From Mytilus galloprovincialis (Eukaryota > Mollusca > Bivalvia > Mytilida > Mytilidae), in NCBI RefSeq assembly GCF_965363235.1, contig NC_134846.1, positions 4,965,001 to 5,029,000 of the forward strand: a DNA stretch of 64,000 bases. The letters are read 5' to 3'. Below are positions 1 through 11,545 of the stretch, piece by piece. A program made the translations under genes and the position numbers. Under the pieces are notes generated by a model. It made no database searches. It was not told where the DNA came from and worked only from the letters and a program-made list of their open reading frames with translations. Position 1 is the first letter of the stretch, and every line of letters starts with the position of its first letter.

Positions 1-20
1 TTTATCTCTTTGATTTTTAG

Positions 21-81
21 TGTCCCTTGATTGGCCCTACATCTGGGGACCCAACACTGCCTGCACATACACCGGCACATC
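21..81 (+). CDS. Gene A exon: proline-rich linker (CPLIGP type)
   Basis: A pyrimidine-rich acceptor ending TTTTTAG at 20 and a GTAAGT donor at 82 bound a 61-base exon, phase 0 to phase 1. It encodes CPLIGPTSGDPTLPAHTPAH. The same exon type occurs at 7957, 33283, 39735 and 44262. At 7957, 33283 and 39735 the preceding exon ends in CPPTN, and at 44262 it ends in CPPAE, so a CPPEP-type exon probably lies just before this window. Confidence 0.75.
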
Positions 82-3000
82 GTAAGTAAAGATCAAACAT
101 AGATCGTTTAATGGTCTTGTGAATTATATATTAATGATTGTGGAATGCTAAAAGTCAATACAAAACCAGTTCTTACAAATATAATGCATTCATTATTACT
201 ATGTGTTTAAAAAATATTTTGTATACTTACATAAATTAGGAACGACCTTTCATTGAAATTATTTATCGACACTTCTAATAATTTTCAAAGTGATATTTGC
301 AAAACAAAATGATCTGTGTACGCATCCGGTCTCCTACGTTTGTATTTTAGCACTCTATCTCTTTTGTTTTGTGTGTATTAACTTGATTTTATAAGAGTAA
401 GACATCGGTAAACAAATATTAACTTAATTTCATATGAAATTAACTGCATTATTCAGAAATACACTTATTATGTTTAACATGACTGCCGTAAGAGAAATGT
501 AAAAATAGTTAGCTTATATTATTTAAGGAATATGTCCTCAGTATGCACCTCCAGCACCAGGTGTCTGCACTAAACCAGGTCAACCTAGAATCGTTAATGG
601 TAAAAAGTGTCCTGGTCCACCAGAAGTTATTCCGTGTAATAAAGGTAATCAATATTTTTTAAGAAACAAAAGAAAATAAAAACAAATTTTTATAAAATCG
701 ATCGTCCCAAAAACAGGAACAGTACATTAAATTTTAACATGAACATAACGTGACGTGATATGTTTGCCAATAAGACAAATATCCACCACCGTTCAGGTAA
801 ACTGAATGATATCAATTATAGGCAATATAATGGCCGAATCAATAAAAAGAACACAAAGTCATACTGATAGTCGGCTTCAAAATGACCGGACATTTCAAAT
901 ATGAAATAATTCAAGTGAATAAAACTAATGGTCTAATCCATACCAAAACAATTTATCAAAAACAAAATGACAGATATAACCAGCACCAACCATTACACTA
1001 AAGTCTCCTACCTACACACAGGCACATTTAACATATGGCTGGGTTAAATAAGTTTTCAGGCGCCAAACCCTCCCTTTAGCTGGGAAGGTGGTGTTACAAG
1101 ACAACTTAAAAACTATAAATATCAGTTTAAAAGGGCTTTACTCATCAGATCGATACAAAGGAGACAAAATATTAAAAAAAACACAGACCGGATGTGGCAG
1201 AATATTTATACAACCTACAAGATAAATAAACTCATTATAGGTACCAGAACTAAAATTTGTATATAGGCCAGACGCGCGTTTCCTCTACAAAAGAGTTATC
1301 AGTGACGCTCGAATCTCAATAAAAGATCATTAGAACAGATCTGCAGGTACTCACTAACTGCTTTATCAAAACTGAACAACTAGCAAAAAAAATCTTCCAT
1401 TTACTACGTTAAACATGACATATGAAAAAAGGCCAGACATGTGTAATGCTATGCCTTAGAAGGCATGTATAAAAAGTGTTGTTTTATTCTCCTCGATTTC
1501 AGTTTACTAATAGTTATCAAGTACAAGAATTATAAGTTAATACGCCAGACGCGTGTTTCGTCTACATGCACATAAGACTCATCAGTGACGCTCAGATAAA
1601 AAAAGTTATAAAGCCAAACAAGTACAAGGTAGAAGAGCATTGAGGACCCAAATTCCAAAAAAGTTGTGCCAAATACGGCTGAGTTAATCTATTTTTTGGG
1701 ATAAGAAAATCCTGCAAAGTTTTGTAACAGGAAAATAAAAATGACCACATAATTGATACATGATACATGATCGATGCTTTCAAAATAGATATTCTCGGTG
1801 AAAAAGCATCAGAAGTACAATGTTTGATGAAAATCATAAATACTGCAATGTTTTCAATTATTTTTCAATTCAGGCATTAAGTTTTGTCTATTTACGATAT
1901 TCTTATCTCCCGAATAATTTAAAAGAAAAGTTATTAAAGAACTAACCCACCTCAACCATGTCAACTTTTAAATTCATATATTTAAAACCAAACTGTTCAA
2001 TTTTATCAGCACTTGACATATTTCAGCCTGATTTTTACAATTTTCCAGATTGTCTTTTGCAAAAAGAAGCAGGACCTTGTATATCAGGAATTACTCGATA
2101 CTACTACGATATCAAAACGATAAAATGTCGACCATTTGTATATGGTGGATGCCAAGGAAATGCAAACAATTACCTTACGCGAGAACAATGTCAGGACAAA
2201 TGCAAACTTCGACAAGGTAAAACGTAATTACAATGATGTCAATATTATACGTTCGTCTATACATAGAACTCAGCGTTTAATTGCATTTTATTCGTTCATT
2301 TTATAATAGTTTAATGTTGACAGAGACAAAGAATTGTTTGAATGTTTGCTTTATTCGGAAGATTCAAAGTAGCACATCTAAATAATACGGCTGACTCATC
2401 ATGCTCATGATCAAAATGTTTTGCGTATTTGAACGTTCAAACAGCTCTATCAAATATCTACATCAGTATTTGAATACTTAAGCCTATCTATCTTTTATTG
2501 TCAGGCTTTGGTCGATCGATCATAATGACGAATCCTGGCTAAAATCTTGAACTTTAAATTTAAGGAATATCATGATTATTCATACCTAAGGTATTGTCAA
2601 ACTGAAATACATTAGTTATGGTAGAATATGTGTATAAAGATTTTTATGTGTATGAATATAATTTCAATACAGCTGCAGACGAAAAACCCGGTGAATGCCC
2701 TGTTGTGAACCGTGCTGCTTTAAGTTGTCCAAGGCAGGAATTGAGAAGTCATAAATGTAGTGGTGATGGAAGCTGTCCTAGAGTACTAAAATGTTGTTAC
2801 AACGGCTGTTTTAGCGATTGCATAATCCCAGGTATTTAGAGACAAAAATAAATAAGTGAGGCATGTTCGGATTTCAGTAACCTGTGAGAATTAAATATTA
2901 ACTGATTTGTAATTAATCACTTTCATTTGAATGAAAACTTGTAATACAAATCTGCCATGAAAATCTCAAATTCATCTCGGTATTTCTCAGTTTTAGGTTG

Positions 3001-6000
3001 ACTTTTCTCATTTCCAATGAACTTTTTCAACTCAAAATAATTTAATAACTTATTTCGTGGTTGACTTTTCTCCTACAGAAAATCAGATTTCAATTTATGA
3101 GTTAGAAATGTCAACATTGTAATACCAAAAACCAAATAACAAAAACCCTCTTTCTCTGTCTTAAGCTTGTGTACACCATCGGATTGAGATATTTCGTGAG
3201 AAAAACGTTTCAATGTATTGCGTTTGCATACACGTTTTTTTTTGGTTATTTTTGTGTGTACAAACATCATTCCCTGAGTGTTTTAAAGAATAATGTACTG
3301 TAATATGGTGCTTGTTTCTCTTGATTTTATCTTAAAAAGGAATGTTAAAAGATGGCCGAATAGTATGTATGTCCTTGTCGTATAATAGTAATACTATCAC
3401 AAAATTGATATAAGTTGAATACATTATCGAGAATCAATTAATAATAGATATCAATGGTACCAGGATTATTATTTAGTACGCCAGAAGCGCGTTTCGTATA
3501 CATGAGACTCATCAGTAACACTCAGATCGAAATAATTATAAAGCTAAAACAAGTATAAAGTTAAAGAGCATTTAGGACCCAAAATTCCAAAAAGTTGTTC
3601 CAAATACGGCTAAGGTAATTTAATAAAACATGGATAATAACACCCAACAAAATGAACTTTTCCCCCTTGAAAACTCGTGTGTAATTTTGTTTTCACAAAA
3701 ATACAATTTGGAACATGTTTTATGCACATACTTGTATGTTGAAATGATTATAATAGAAAAGGTTAAATGAAAATATCGAACACCAAGATAAATTTAAGAA
3801 AGGAAAAGTCCATTAAAGCATTCAAAATTATCTCTAGACTTATCAACAAACGGAAAGAATGGAAGACAGATGTAATATTCTGAATTTAAACTAAGAAAAT
3901 ATGGGGCTCTCGCATCATGTACAATTCCACGTCATATTTGAATATATATTTTAACTCACGTGTAAATTTTTTTACTTTCTTATAGTTCCTGTTGAGAAAC
4001 CTGGTTATTGTCCATATTTTAACTTAGCAGCTACAAGGTGTGCATCTACATCGAAGCAACCTCTGAGATTTGCATGTTCAAATGATGCACATTGTCCCGG
4101 AAAACAGAAGTGCTGTCGGGCATGTTCTATGACCTGCAGAGATCCAGGTATTCATGTTTATCTCGTTGAATAAGTGCTAAAGTTTCACATGTGAAAGGTA
4201 TAGAACCATGAATTCGTGCTCGGTTGGAAAGAAAATAGAAGAAAGTAATGCATTTGTTTAACAAAATAGTTCCTATGCATAGAAGTGGTAGTGTTGGTAT
4301 CAAATAAAATATTTCGGATAGTTTTGGTATCAAATAGAATTTAGTGGACTTAGGGTCACTGTAAAAACCTTGTTGAAAGTTTCTTTTGGAAAAATGAAAA
4401 AAAATATATTTGCAATTATAATAGGAGGGCACACTTACCCTGTTGTTCACATCAGAAGTACCTATTTTCGTACCAACATACTTTCGGGACCCAGTACGCT
4501 CTTCTATTCAATGAAAGGTATATCAATATTTTCAGCACAAGGATACAGTGTAATATTGACATTAAATGACTGCTTTATAATTTGACATGTTTGAGCATAC
4601 GACCAAGCACCTCCTAATATTTGAAATTACATTAATTAACATAAAAAACAACGGGGCTTTTGTTTTTGATTTAATACCTTAAATGAACAAGGTACGGCAT
4701 GAAATCAAAAACTATTATGTTTCAACTTCTGTGTATTTGTTTTCATGTCTACCCGAATTTTTATATATCCGATCAAATACAAATTTCGCGATATGTTGCT
4801 CATGTTGCTATTTAAAACTTATCATTGTTCGTTTCCTTAAATAATTGTGACACCTTTCTTTCATTTGAAAACTTATCTCTTTTGTTGTATTTATAATAGA
4901 TCAAACGATCAGAACATTTATAGATAGACACTTACAATTTATTTCAACAGAAAAGTGTTATTACTGTAATCGACTTCCTGCTAATTTTATTGAGTTAACA
5001 GTAGCTTCCCTATGTTTACAAATGTACAATGAAACTGTATGATTGCATATGATTGCAAATGATTACTTAATTACAATAAGCAGTATCTCTTCGAAAATTA
5101 ATACATAATGTAGAACCTATTAAATAATTTTGTAGACATTCAACGCAAACAGATAACATTCGTATTTCATATATCTAAGTCAAATGGCAAGCATATTCTA
5201 AAGTAGTTTTATATATACGTTGTGGTGTAGACAGTCCATAAATGCAGTAAAACTTGTAGTCTCGTTGAGAAAAACTACAATGACTCAAGCTGGCAATATA
5301 GCTTAGTACTAGAACTGTTGTTTCGAATATAAATTATCATGATTTAACATACTGAAGACCTCACCAGTTAGATTTTACCACCATTAATTTGCGAATGCTT
5401 GACAACCATGTCCAACATGATATTTTCGATGATTTTTTAATTTATTGGCTCCGTTGATAAGGAGGTATTGAACAATATGAAATTGAAGTTTTATGTAGGA
5501 ATTTTTTGTTATCACTTTTATTTTGTTCAACTTTACAAAATATAAGAGCTGCGTCGGATAGAAATCGACTTTATGCAAGTGCACGTATACATGTACATGT
5601 ATAATACTTTGATTGAACTTAGAACAATCATTTAAAAACAAAAAGTCTTCAATGAGTGTTGTTCTGTTTTGTATGATTCTAATTACAACACAACTCAATT
5701 TTTAACCGGATTTTTTGTGACAAAAATGTCGGTTATTGATTTGGGAATGTTCGGCGGTCGGGCAGCGCCAAATTTTGTCCGTGCATTTACTCATGAACCG
5801 TTCAACCAAAGCTTTTAAACTTTTAATATGTTGTTACTGACAACGAAATGGAGGTCAAATTCAATAATAACGATTTTGATTTTTACCGTTCAGGAGTTAT
5901 GGTCATTGAAAGATTGAAAAATTGCGTTTCCAGTCGAATCCGTACATTTACTAATGAACTATTCGACCAAAGCTTTTAAAATTCTAATATGTTGTTACTG

Positions 6001-9000
6001 GCAACACAGTGGAGGTCATAATGACGATTTTGACTTTTACCGTTCATGAGTAATGGTTCTTAAAAGAATGAAAAATTGTGGTACCAGTCATGTCCATGTA
6101 TTTACTCATGAACCGTTTAACCAAAGCTCTTCAAATTTGAATGTGTTGTTATTTATGACAAAATTGAGGTCAAGTTCAATAATGGCGATTTTGACTTTTA
6201 CCGTTCAGGAGTTATGGTTCTTGAAATATTGAAAATTTGTGTTACATGTACCAGTCAACTTGTTGCATTTACCCATGAACCATTCAACAACCAAAGCTTT
6301 TCAAATGTTAATATGTTGTTACTGATGACAAAATAAGGATCAAATTTGATGTTGACGATTTTCACTTTCACCGTTCAGCAGTTATGGTTCTTGTGATATT
6401 GAAAAATGGCAGGACACAAATAAATATTAATAAATCCGGTTTGCTGTCGGTCTGACAGTCTCTTGTGAAACAGTTACATGCTTTTAAGAGCGATTTTTTT
6501 TTAAAAATCGAAATAGGTTAACAGACGTATTGTTATTCATTAGCTAAGGTCGGTGTATATTTGACGCAGCTTATATTATATTTAAGGCAATCCTTGTCCA
6601 CCAGAACCTCGATGTCGATCCTCACCTGTAGGTCCTGGAGGATGCGAACCAAAGTGTGTCTTTGAATATTATACATTTGAAAATGGAGCCAGATGTAAGA
6701 TAAGATGTAATCGAGTATCCGGCCCTAAACATGAAAGAGGACAACCATGTCCACCAACAAATGTAAGTATAAACATACTTTATTCATACTATTGAATGCA
6801 TTGATTGTGCTCAAAACTAAAAATTAGAAAAACTGAATTGCATAAAGAGTATAAAATACCAAAATACAAGACGAAACATGCGCATTCAGTGGATAACCAA
6901 CTAATTAAAAAGATTAAACATCGGTAGACTTCGAGAACTAAACAATGTGTAGGAAAAAGTGTCATATTTTGCTTTTTTAGGTCTTGACATAATTTTTTAT
7001 GATCGGCAATAATTGAAACTGGTCAAAGTAGATCTCATTTCACATTATCAATTGATTCTTAGGAAGGTATATATAAGCTATTTTTAGTTATGATGGATTA
7101 GTTTCTTGTTTTTGTCTTTCATAATGGTTTTTTTTCTTGTTGTTTTTCAGAACAAATTCGAAATAATTTGATATGTATAAGAATATAATAGTTAAAGAAT
7201 ACCAAATCAAAGAATTTAAAAAGAGAAAAATATTCAGCAAGAGACATTTATTCACGAATGCTCGACGCATTCTTTTTCTACGCATTTACAATTTGTTTTG
7301 ATCCGACGTTATAGACAACGTCTTGACAACTTCTTGAAAACGTCTTGACAACTTTTTGACAACGTCTTTTGGTGTATGACGTCAGAGAATGAAATAAACA
7401 CTTTTATTTCACATGGGAAATTATTGGTTTTTATTTCACTGGGACATCAATATAATTAATTGCAACCAATGTAATAACTGAAATGACACATTTGTGGAAG
7501 AAAAAACTTGTGTAATCTATATATATATAGCTATGTACGTTGAGTAGATTGGAAAGTTTATTCATGGTTATTTGAAAATTTATATATCATGTATATGTGT
7601 CTAATTTTGGATATCATTTAACAATATATATGTGTTCCTGTGACTGTTGCCAGATACTTCATCTAATATGCAGATATATTCCCCTGATTTTACGTTTGGT
7701 GTAAAGAATACGAACAGTCATTAATTTATTCTGAGTTTAATTGCCAAGGAACTAATTGAACAATGCCACATCTACGTTCCAGATCATGTACCTTAAAAAA
7801 TTTAAATTGTTTCTTGTTCAAAAGACATTAGGAAATTATTGGTATTTATAATTAACTTTTAATTTGTTGGAATTTAATATGACCGGAAATGTAATAGAAT
7901 ACTTGATAAAAACATTAAAATTATTATATATTGTTCTTGATATATGTGTTATACAGTGTCCTTTGATTGGCCCTGTTGAACCTAGGCGTAGACCAATAGG
8001 ACCACCTGCTCCAGCACCAGTTCCACGTAAGTCTTCAAAAAAATTTTATTTTCAGTCTTAATTCGAATTCACTCGACATTTTGGAAAACTTATCGATACT
8101 GATACTTTCACCTATACCTATGACGACATGTAAATTGTTGGTCTCCAGGTGTACACAGCGATTTATAAAAAATGTATTTTTTCAAAATCCTATTGTATAT
8201 ACTGTATAAACATGATATACAAATACTTTCAATGATTTTTTAAATTATTGGCCCTTTTGACAAGTAGAGATTGATCGATGACATGATTACAATCCTAACA
8301 TGTTTGTTGTATTTTTTTTTTAAACTAAAGTGTACCAACCAGCTGTATGGCATAAGGCATTGTACTTTTAGGCATTTTATTAATTACACACCCTCTCCTC
8401 AATCTTATTTTCCTACTTCTTTAAATTGATAATAATGCATGTGCACGTTATATTTAACTTGCTGTTTCAGCTCCATCACAGTGTCCGCCTGTATGTGCCA
8501 TATTTTGTCAATTTGGTAACGTTCTAGATGAGAATAACTGTCCAACATGTGAATGTAAAACAGGTAAAACCATCAAATTGTGGTATTCTTTTTCACAACG
8601 TTTGTTTTGTCAATTGGTTTGTTTAAGTCTTCGATGATTTTACCATACCATTAGTCAGTTATAATTAATCACTGGGTTCTGGTAAAAATTCTATATCATT
8701 TGAATGTAATGCAAGTAGGAGGTTTGGCTAGTTATAAACAAGGTCAAATCAACTATTTTCCATGCAAAATGTATGTTTCAAGTTAAGAGTATAATAGTTC
8801 TTTTTCATGAGTTGGTTTCATTAAATGTTTGAGTAAGTAAAATCATTGACTTGATACTATATAAAGACTGTCTTTTTTTATATACCCTAAAATTCAGTAT
8901 GTTTGTTAAATTTTTCTAATTGAATGCTCTCTTATCTTTTTAACAATTTACGAATAAAAATATCATAGTGGTTCAATGCTCATGTACAAATTGCCATTTA

Positions 9001-10500
9001 TATTTATCTTATTGTATTTAGAACCGAAGGTCTGTGCAAGATGTTGTGGACCTCCACCTTGCTGTAGCTTCTGTTTAGGTAATAAAGTGCTTTATAAAAC
9101 TAAATCAACGAACTTTTACAATTTCCATCAACATTGAAAATTAAACAATTTGATGTGTATCCCTAGCTAGACTCGATAATGAATGCATGGTACCACCCAT
9201 GATAATCTAAAATTTCTCCCGTTTTTATGTTTTTTCGACTCACTTTTTTATTATTTATAGGAAAAAAATGACATCCTAGAAAACAACATTTTAAAGGTAC
9301 ACTTGTAAACATGACATGTCTTCACCGTCAATATTGTTTACTTCTTTCAATCATGTTTGTAAAAAAAGAAATATATATAAAAGCGTCATATTGGGTCAAT
9401 CACAGTATATGCATATCAATTTAACACGTTTGCATCGTCTGTACTTGTTGATATGTTTAACATTCATCACTTTATAGATTGCGAAATAGGAAATCCTTTG
9501 CCAAATCTTTATTGTGGATCGATTGATAGAGTCTGTCCAAAAGGTTACTACTGCAAGACTAATCCACAAATCGGCAGATTGGGAGTTTGCTGTAAAGGTA
9601 GGACGTATATTCCATTGATAGAGCTAATATAGTAAACAGAACTACGATTATCTGCGACATGGATAACTCATGTTGAGCTATCAAATCCTGATGACATCCG
9701 AAACACTATCAGACCATAAGTTGTGTACTGACATGCTAGTCTTAGATGCAAGTTTATTTTCCGGTAAAAAATAGTCATGGTTTTGATCTATCTTTATGAA
9801 ACTGTACTCTTAAATATATTATTTGTGTCTTTTTGGTCTATTTAGTGGTTTTGGCTGCTCTGTATCCATCTGATGATTTAAACTTCTGAACTGAATTTTT
9901 TAGTTTAAAATTATGTTGTACTGTACCAGATTAGGGAAAAGGTTCGTCACCTGCGAACATATTTGACCCTGACACGTTCTGTTTATACCTGTCCAAAGTT
10001 AGGAGCCTACCATTTTGTTGTTGTAATTTAATGCTATATAACATATTTATTTTCTGTTCATTGTTTTGTAAATATACCAAGCAGTAAGTTGTTTTCTCTT
10101 GTAAATTGTTATACAAATGTTGTTTCGAAATTAGTTATAGATTGATATGCGGTTTGGTTTTTACTCATTACGAAAAACCCAATGGTACCATAGTGTTGCT
10201 AATTTCTACGTCATTTGGTCACTAGTAAAAAATTGCCTCAATGACAATCATAGTATATCTTTTTTTTAACAACATCAAAAATAAATATAACATTTGTTTT
10301 CTACAAATTTATCCTTTATCATTTCAGGTACAAGACCCCAGAAATGTCCTGCAGACCATTTTCAATATAGGAATTGTTATGGAAAGTCTATACGATTATG
10401 TAAAAGTGATGATAACTGTGCGCCAAACAAAAAATGTTGTAAACAGGGTTGCTTTCACTATTGTATAGATCCTGTGTTGTATGAATGGTATATGTGGTAA
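21..10500 (+). CDS. Gene A: multidomain secreted Kunitz/WAP/antistasin/lustrin protein (3' part, 5' end outside window)
   Basis: Eleven exons join in one frame: 21-81, 528-644, 2049-2216, 2673-2831, 3986-4147, 6587-6762, 7957-8026, 8471-8563, 9022-9078, 9478-9597 and 10328-10500 (stop TAA). Every junction has AG/GT signals and matching phase. The cysteine spacings mark a six-Cys Kunitz domain, three eight-Cys WAP domains, an antistasin-like domain and a lustrin-type cysteine domain. Two further modules (CPQY and CPPEP) and Pro-rich linkers are not assigned to a named family. Kunitz, WAP and antistasin domains are known inhibitors of serine proteases, and lustrin/WAP mixtures are known from mollusc shell and extracellular matrices. 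An extracellular inhibitor or matrix role is therefore likely but inferred. The last six exons match the last exons of gene B downstream, so the two genes are tandem paralogues. The first exons and signal peptide must lie before base 1. Confidence 0.85.
528..644 (+). CDS. Gene A exon: CPQY cysteine module
   Basis: A 117-base phase-1/phase-1 exon encoding 39 residues with four cysteines: CPQY, GVC, KKC and IPC, rich in Pro and Gly. Two relatives lie in gene B (25977 and 27392). The repeated core is CPQY-GP-PGVCT-PG-P, then KC-GPP, then IPC. I do not recognise a named domain. The acceptor is AAG at 525-527 and the donor is GTAATC. Confidence 0.7.
740..1335. repeat. Dispersed mussel-type repeat ending in a hammerhead-like repeat copy
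   Basis: Bases 740-1235 are a non-coding, CA-rich repeat body containing GGCGCCAAACCCTCCC and ACAGACC-GATGTGGCAGAA motifs that I know as abundant in mussel sequence. Bases 1236-1335 are a copy of the hammerhead-like repeat (GCCAGACGCGCGTTTC, then CTCTAC, then ATCAGTGACGCTC) with a changed core. Confidence 0.6.
1510..1720 (-). repeat. Hammerhead-like repeat copy
   Basis: A copy of the dispersed repeat family, on the minus strand when read in the ribozyme-like sense. The CTGATGA and GAAAC boxes are intact, and the stem II loop is longer than in other copies because GTGCA-like bases are inserted. The tail contains the GAGCATTGAGG and CCAAATACGGCT motifs shared with copies at 3448, 12650, 43996 and 55912. 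Confidence 0.75.
2049..2216 (+). CDS. Gene A exon: Kunitz/BPTI inhibitor domain
   Basis: A 168-base phase-1/phase-1 exon holding one complete Kunitz domain. Six cysteines have canonical spacing (DC-LL, AGPC, IKC, GGC, EQC, DKC) with the hallmark RYYYD and FVYGGC-GN-NNY. The residue after GPC, which is P1 in the family, is Ile rather than Lys or Arg, so classical trypsin inhibition is unlikely. Elastase- or chymotrypsin-like targets are possible (inference). Gene B has no counterpart. Confidence 0.92.
2673..2831 (+). CDS. Gene A exon: WAP four-disulfide core domain 1
   Basis: A 159-base phase-1/phase-1 exon with eight cysteines in WAP order: KPGECP, LSC, HKC, GSCP, KCC, NGC and SDC. A second acceptor six bases downstream (CTGCAG at 2673-2678) would drop two residues. 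The upstream one was chosen because sister exons begin with a Pro/Asp/Lys stretch of similar length before KPGECP. Confidence 0.9.
3448..3625 (-). repeat. Hammerhead-like repeat copy
   Basis: Shares TACCAGGATTATTATTTAGTACGCCAGA and the CCAAATACGGCTAAGGTAA tail in parts with the other copies. Core bases are partly changed. It lies in the gene A intron between the two WAP exons. The remainder of that intron (2832-3985) shows nothing else. Confidence 0.7.
3986..4147 (+). CDS. Gene A exon: WAP domain 2
   Basis: A 162-base phase-1/phase-1 exon with all eight WAP cysteines (KPGYCPYFNLAA, RC, FAC, HCPG, KCC, RAC, MTC). The usual Gly before the seventh Cys is replaced (RAC instead of NGC). The acceptor is TATAG at 3985 and the donor is GTATTC. 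Confidence 0.88.
4195..4585. repeat. Dispersed intronic repeat N, copy 1
   Basis: About 390 bases resembling 35853-36225 in gene B: AGAACCA, GCTCGGTTGGAAAGAA, TTGGTATCAAAT, AGTACGCTCTTCTA and TTTTCAGCACA occur in the same order. No coding potential is supported. Its class is unknown. Bases 4586-5700 hold nothing that I recognise. Confidence 0.6.
5703..6440. mobile_element. Repeat element with four internal ~155-base tandem copies
   Basis: Four diverged units begin near 5787, 5947, 6100 and 6260. Each contains TTTACTCATGAACC, CAAAGCTTTT, ATGTTGTTACTG and TTTACCGTTCAGGAGTTATGG variants. The block is bounded by AACCGGATTTTTT at the left and AAATCCGGTTT at the right, which are inverted. It is non-coding and probably a non-autonomous DNA element. 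Confidence 0.65.
6587..6762 (+). CDS. Gene A exon: CPPEP cysteine module
   Basis: A 176-base exon, phase 1 to phase 0. It begins GNPCPPEPRC and contains C-EPK-C, then FEYYTFENGARCKIRC, and ends GQPCPPTN. Eight cysteines fall in pairs once the first Cys of the next exon is counted. Sister exons are at 32119, 38790 and 42623. The central ENG-xx-CKIxC resembles the second half of an antistasin repeat, so it may be a diverged antistasin domain (inference). Confidence 0.8.
7312..7372. repeat. Short direct repeats (ACAACGTCTTG type)
   Basis: ACAACGTCTT, GACAACTTCTTG and AAAACGTCTTGACAAC variants repeat about five times in 60 bases. The rest of the 6763-7956 intron is AT-rich with no other feature seen. 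Confidence 0.6.
7957..8026 (+). CDS. Gene A exon: proline-rich linker
   Basis: A 70-base exon, phase 0 to 1, encoding CPLIGPVEP followed by a Pro/Ala-rich tail (PIGPPAPAPVP). The acceptor is ATACAG at 7956 and the donor is GTAAGT. It always follows a CPPEP exon and is likely a flexible spacer. Confidence 0.8.
8471..8563 (+). CDS. Gene A exon: antistasin-like domain
   Basis: A 93-base phase-1/phase-1 exon encoding CPPVCAIFC, then a QFGNVLDENNC core, then CPTCEC. This is the antistasin-family pattern. By alignment to antistasin (C-R-V-H-C), the P1-P1' pair would be Ala-Ile, which suggests an elastase- or subtilisin-like rather than trypsin-like target (inference). Confidence 0.85.
9022..9078 (+). 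CDS. Gene A exon: CC-PPP-CC mini exon
   Basis: A 57-base phase-1/phase-1 exon encoding EPKVCARCCGPPPCCSFCL. Six cysteines in 19 residues surround GPPP. It is almost identical to the gene B exon at 45110. No named family is recognised. Confidence 0.8.
   Translation, partial: NRRSVQDVVDLHLAVASV
9478..9597 (+). CDS. Gene A exon: lustrin-type cysteine-rich domain
   Basis: A 120-base phase-1/phase-1 exon. GNPLPNLYCG, then VCPKGYYCKTNPQIGRLGVCC matches the lustrin cysteine-rich repeat (C, G-P, C, CP-G-xC, GVCC), known from mollusc and other invertebrate extracellular proteins. Confidence 0.85.
10328..10500 (+). CDS. Gene A last exon: C-terminal WAP domain
   Basis: The acceptor is TTTCAG at 10327. 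The exon encodes a full WAP domain (RPQKCP, NC, RLC, NC, KCC, QGC, YC) and a short tail ending in EWYMW and TAA. The gene B last exon is the same with EWYKW. No clear AATAAA is seen in the next 300 bases. Confidence 0.92.
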
Positions 10501-10859
10501 CCGTCATGAAAGTACTTTATATCTAATTCAATATTTAGCTTTTGCATAGCCTGTTTGTATTGAATTTATTTTTGACAGTAAAAGTAATTGCTAAGATCGA
10601 ATATATGGTTTCATATGAGAAACAAATGGTTTATATGGTGCCGTTCCATTGATCTAATTTGTTCAAAATGTTTTCGAACATTGGTGTCATTTTGCTGGTT
10701 TTACCTCAATTTACTTCTTAGTGATCACTAATTTTTAAATAGAAAACAAACAACAAAAACAATGTTCTTTTGGTGTATTCGATCACTGTATGATTATTTG
10801 TGAACTTTAAATAATAGTAGAAAAAGTCCAGTAAAATTGTTTTAAAATTTTTAAGGTCT

Positions 10860-10985
10860 TCTACTGTTTTGGTTCTTAAACATCATTGGCTTTCAAATAT
10901 TTACGGCTTCGAGCATTCCTGGTGAAGGTAAATCAGGAAAAGTGCCAAGGACACCTACATTTTATAACGTGTCGTGATTATTTTT
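10860..10985 (+). repeat. Degenerate hammerhead-like repeat copy
   Basis: TTGGCTTTCAAATATTTACGG then TTCGAGCATTCCTGGTGAAGG aligns with the start of the copies at 21300, but the core is lost. Confidence 0.4.
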
Positions 10986-11379
10986 TTATGAATGCATTTA
11001 GAAAAACTAGCATTATCTTTTCAGGGAAAATGATAACTTTTATAAAGATATTGAACACATCAGTTGACTATGACAGGTGTTTAAACGTTAGTTGCAAATA
11101 TTGGTTGGGACATAAACTATTCTGTATTATGCTCTTCAAACGACTCAACATTGACGCTTGAACGATAATAAAAAAAAAGCAGAAGGTCACGTAAAGCTCA
11201 ACGTTGAAGAGCATTGTAAACCCACAATATCGAACGGTTCTGCAAAATAAACCTCTAATTAATGATTTCTTTTTAGCATTTATATTATATATAGAACCAA
11301 ACCAGGAGCCTGTAATCCAGTTTGTTCTTTGTTGCTGTGTTACATTTTTAGTATTCATTATTTTGAACATGAATAAGGC

Positions 11380-11545
11380 GGTTAGTTCTCACATTTGATT
11401 TGTTTAACATTTGTCATTTCGGAGCCATTTATAGCTGACTATTCAGCATAGACTTTGATCATTTTTGAAAGGCATATGATGACTTATAGGTGTGGATTGT
11501 CTGTGTCATCTGCTCGCTTGTGAAGATATGTCGCATCTGCAATCA
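11380..11545 (+). repeat. Dispersed repeat G copy
   Basis: Contains CATTTCGGAGCCATTTATAGCTGAC and GATGACTTATAGGTGTGG in part. The same family is at 29890-30115, 61540-61870 and 63610-63800, and reversed at 49560-49760. In other copies the 3' side carries GAGTTGTCTCATTGG. Confidence 0.55.

Noticed and set aside
4370-4585. Possible small gene in the gene A intron
   Set aside because: Lies in repeat N, which is also at 35853-36225 without the same frame.
5703-6440. CRISPR-like or satellite array
   Set aside because: Units are about 155 bases and diverged throughout, without the short repeat/unique spacer pattern. The setting is eukaryotic.
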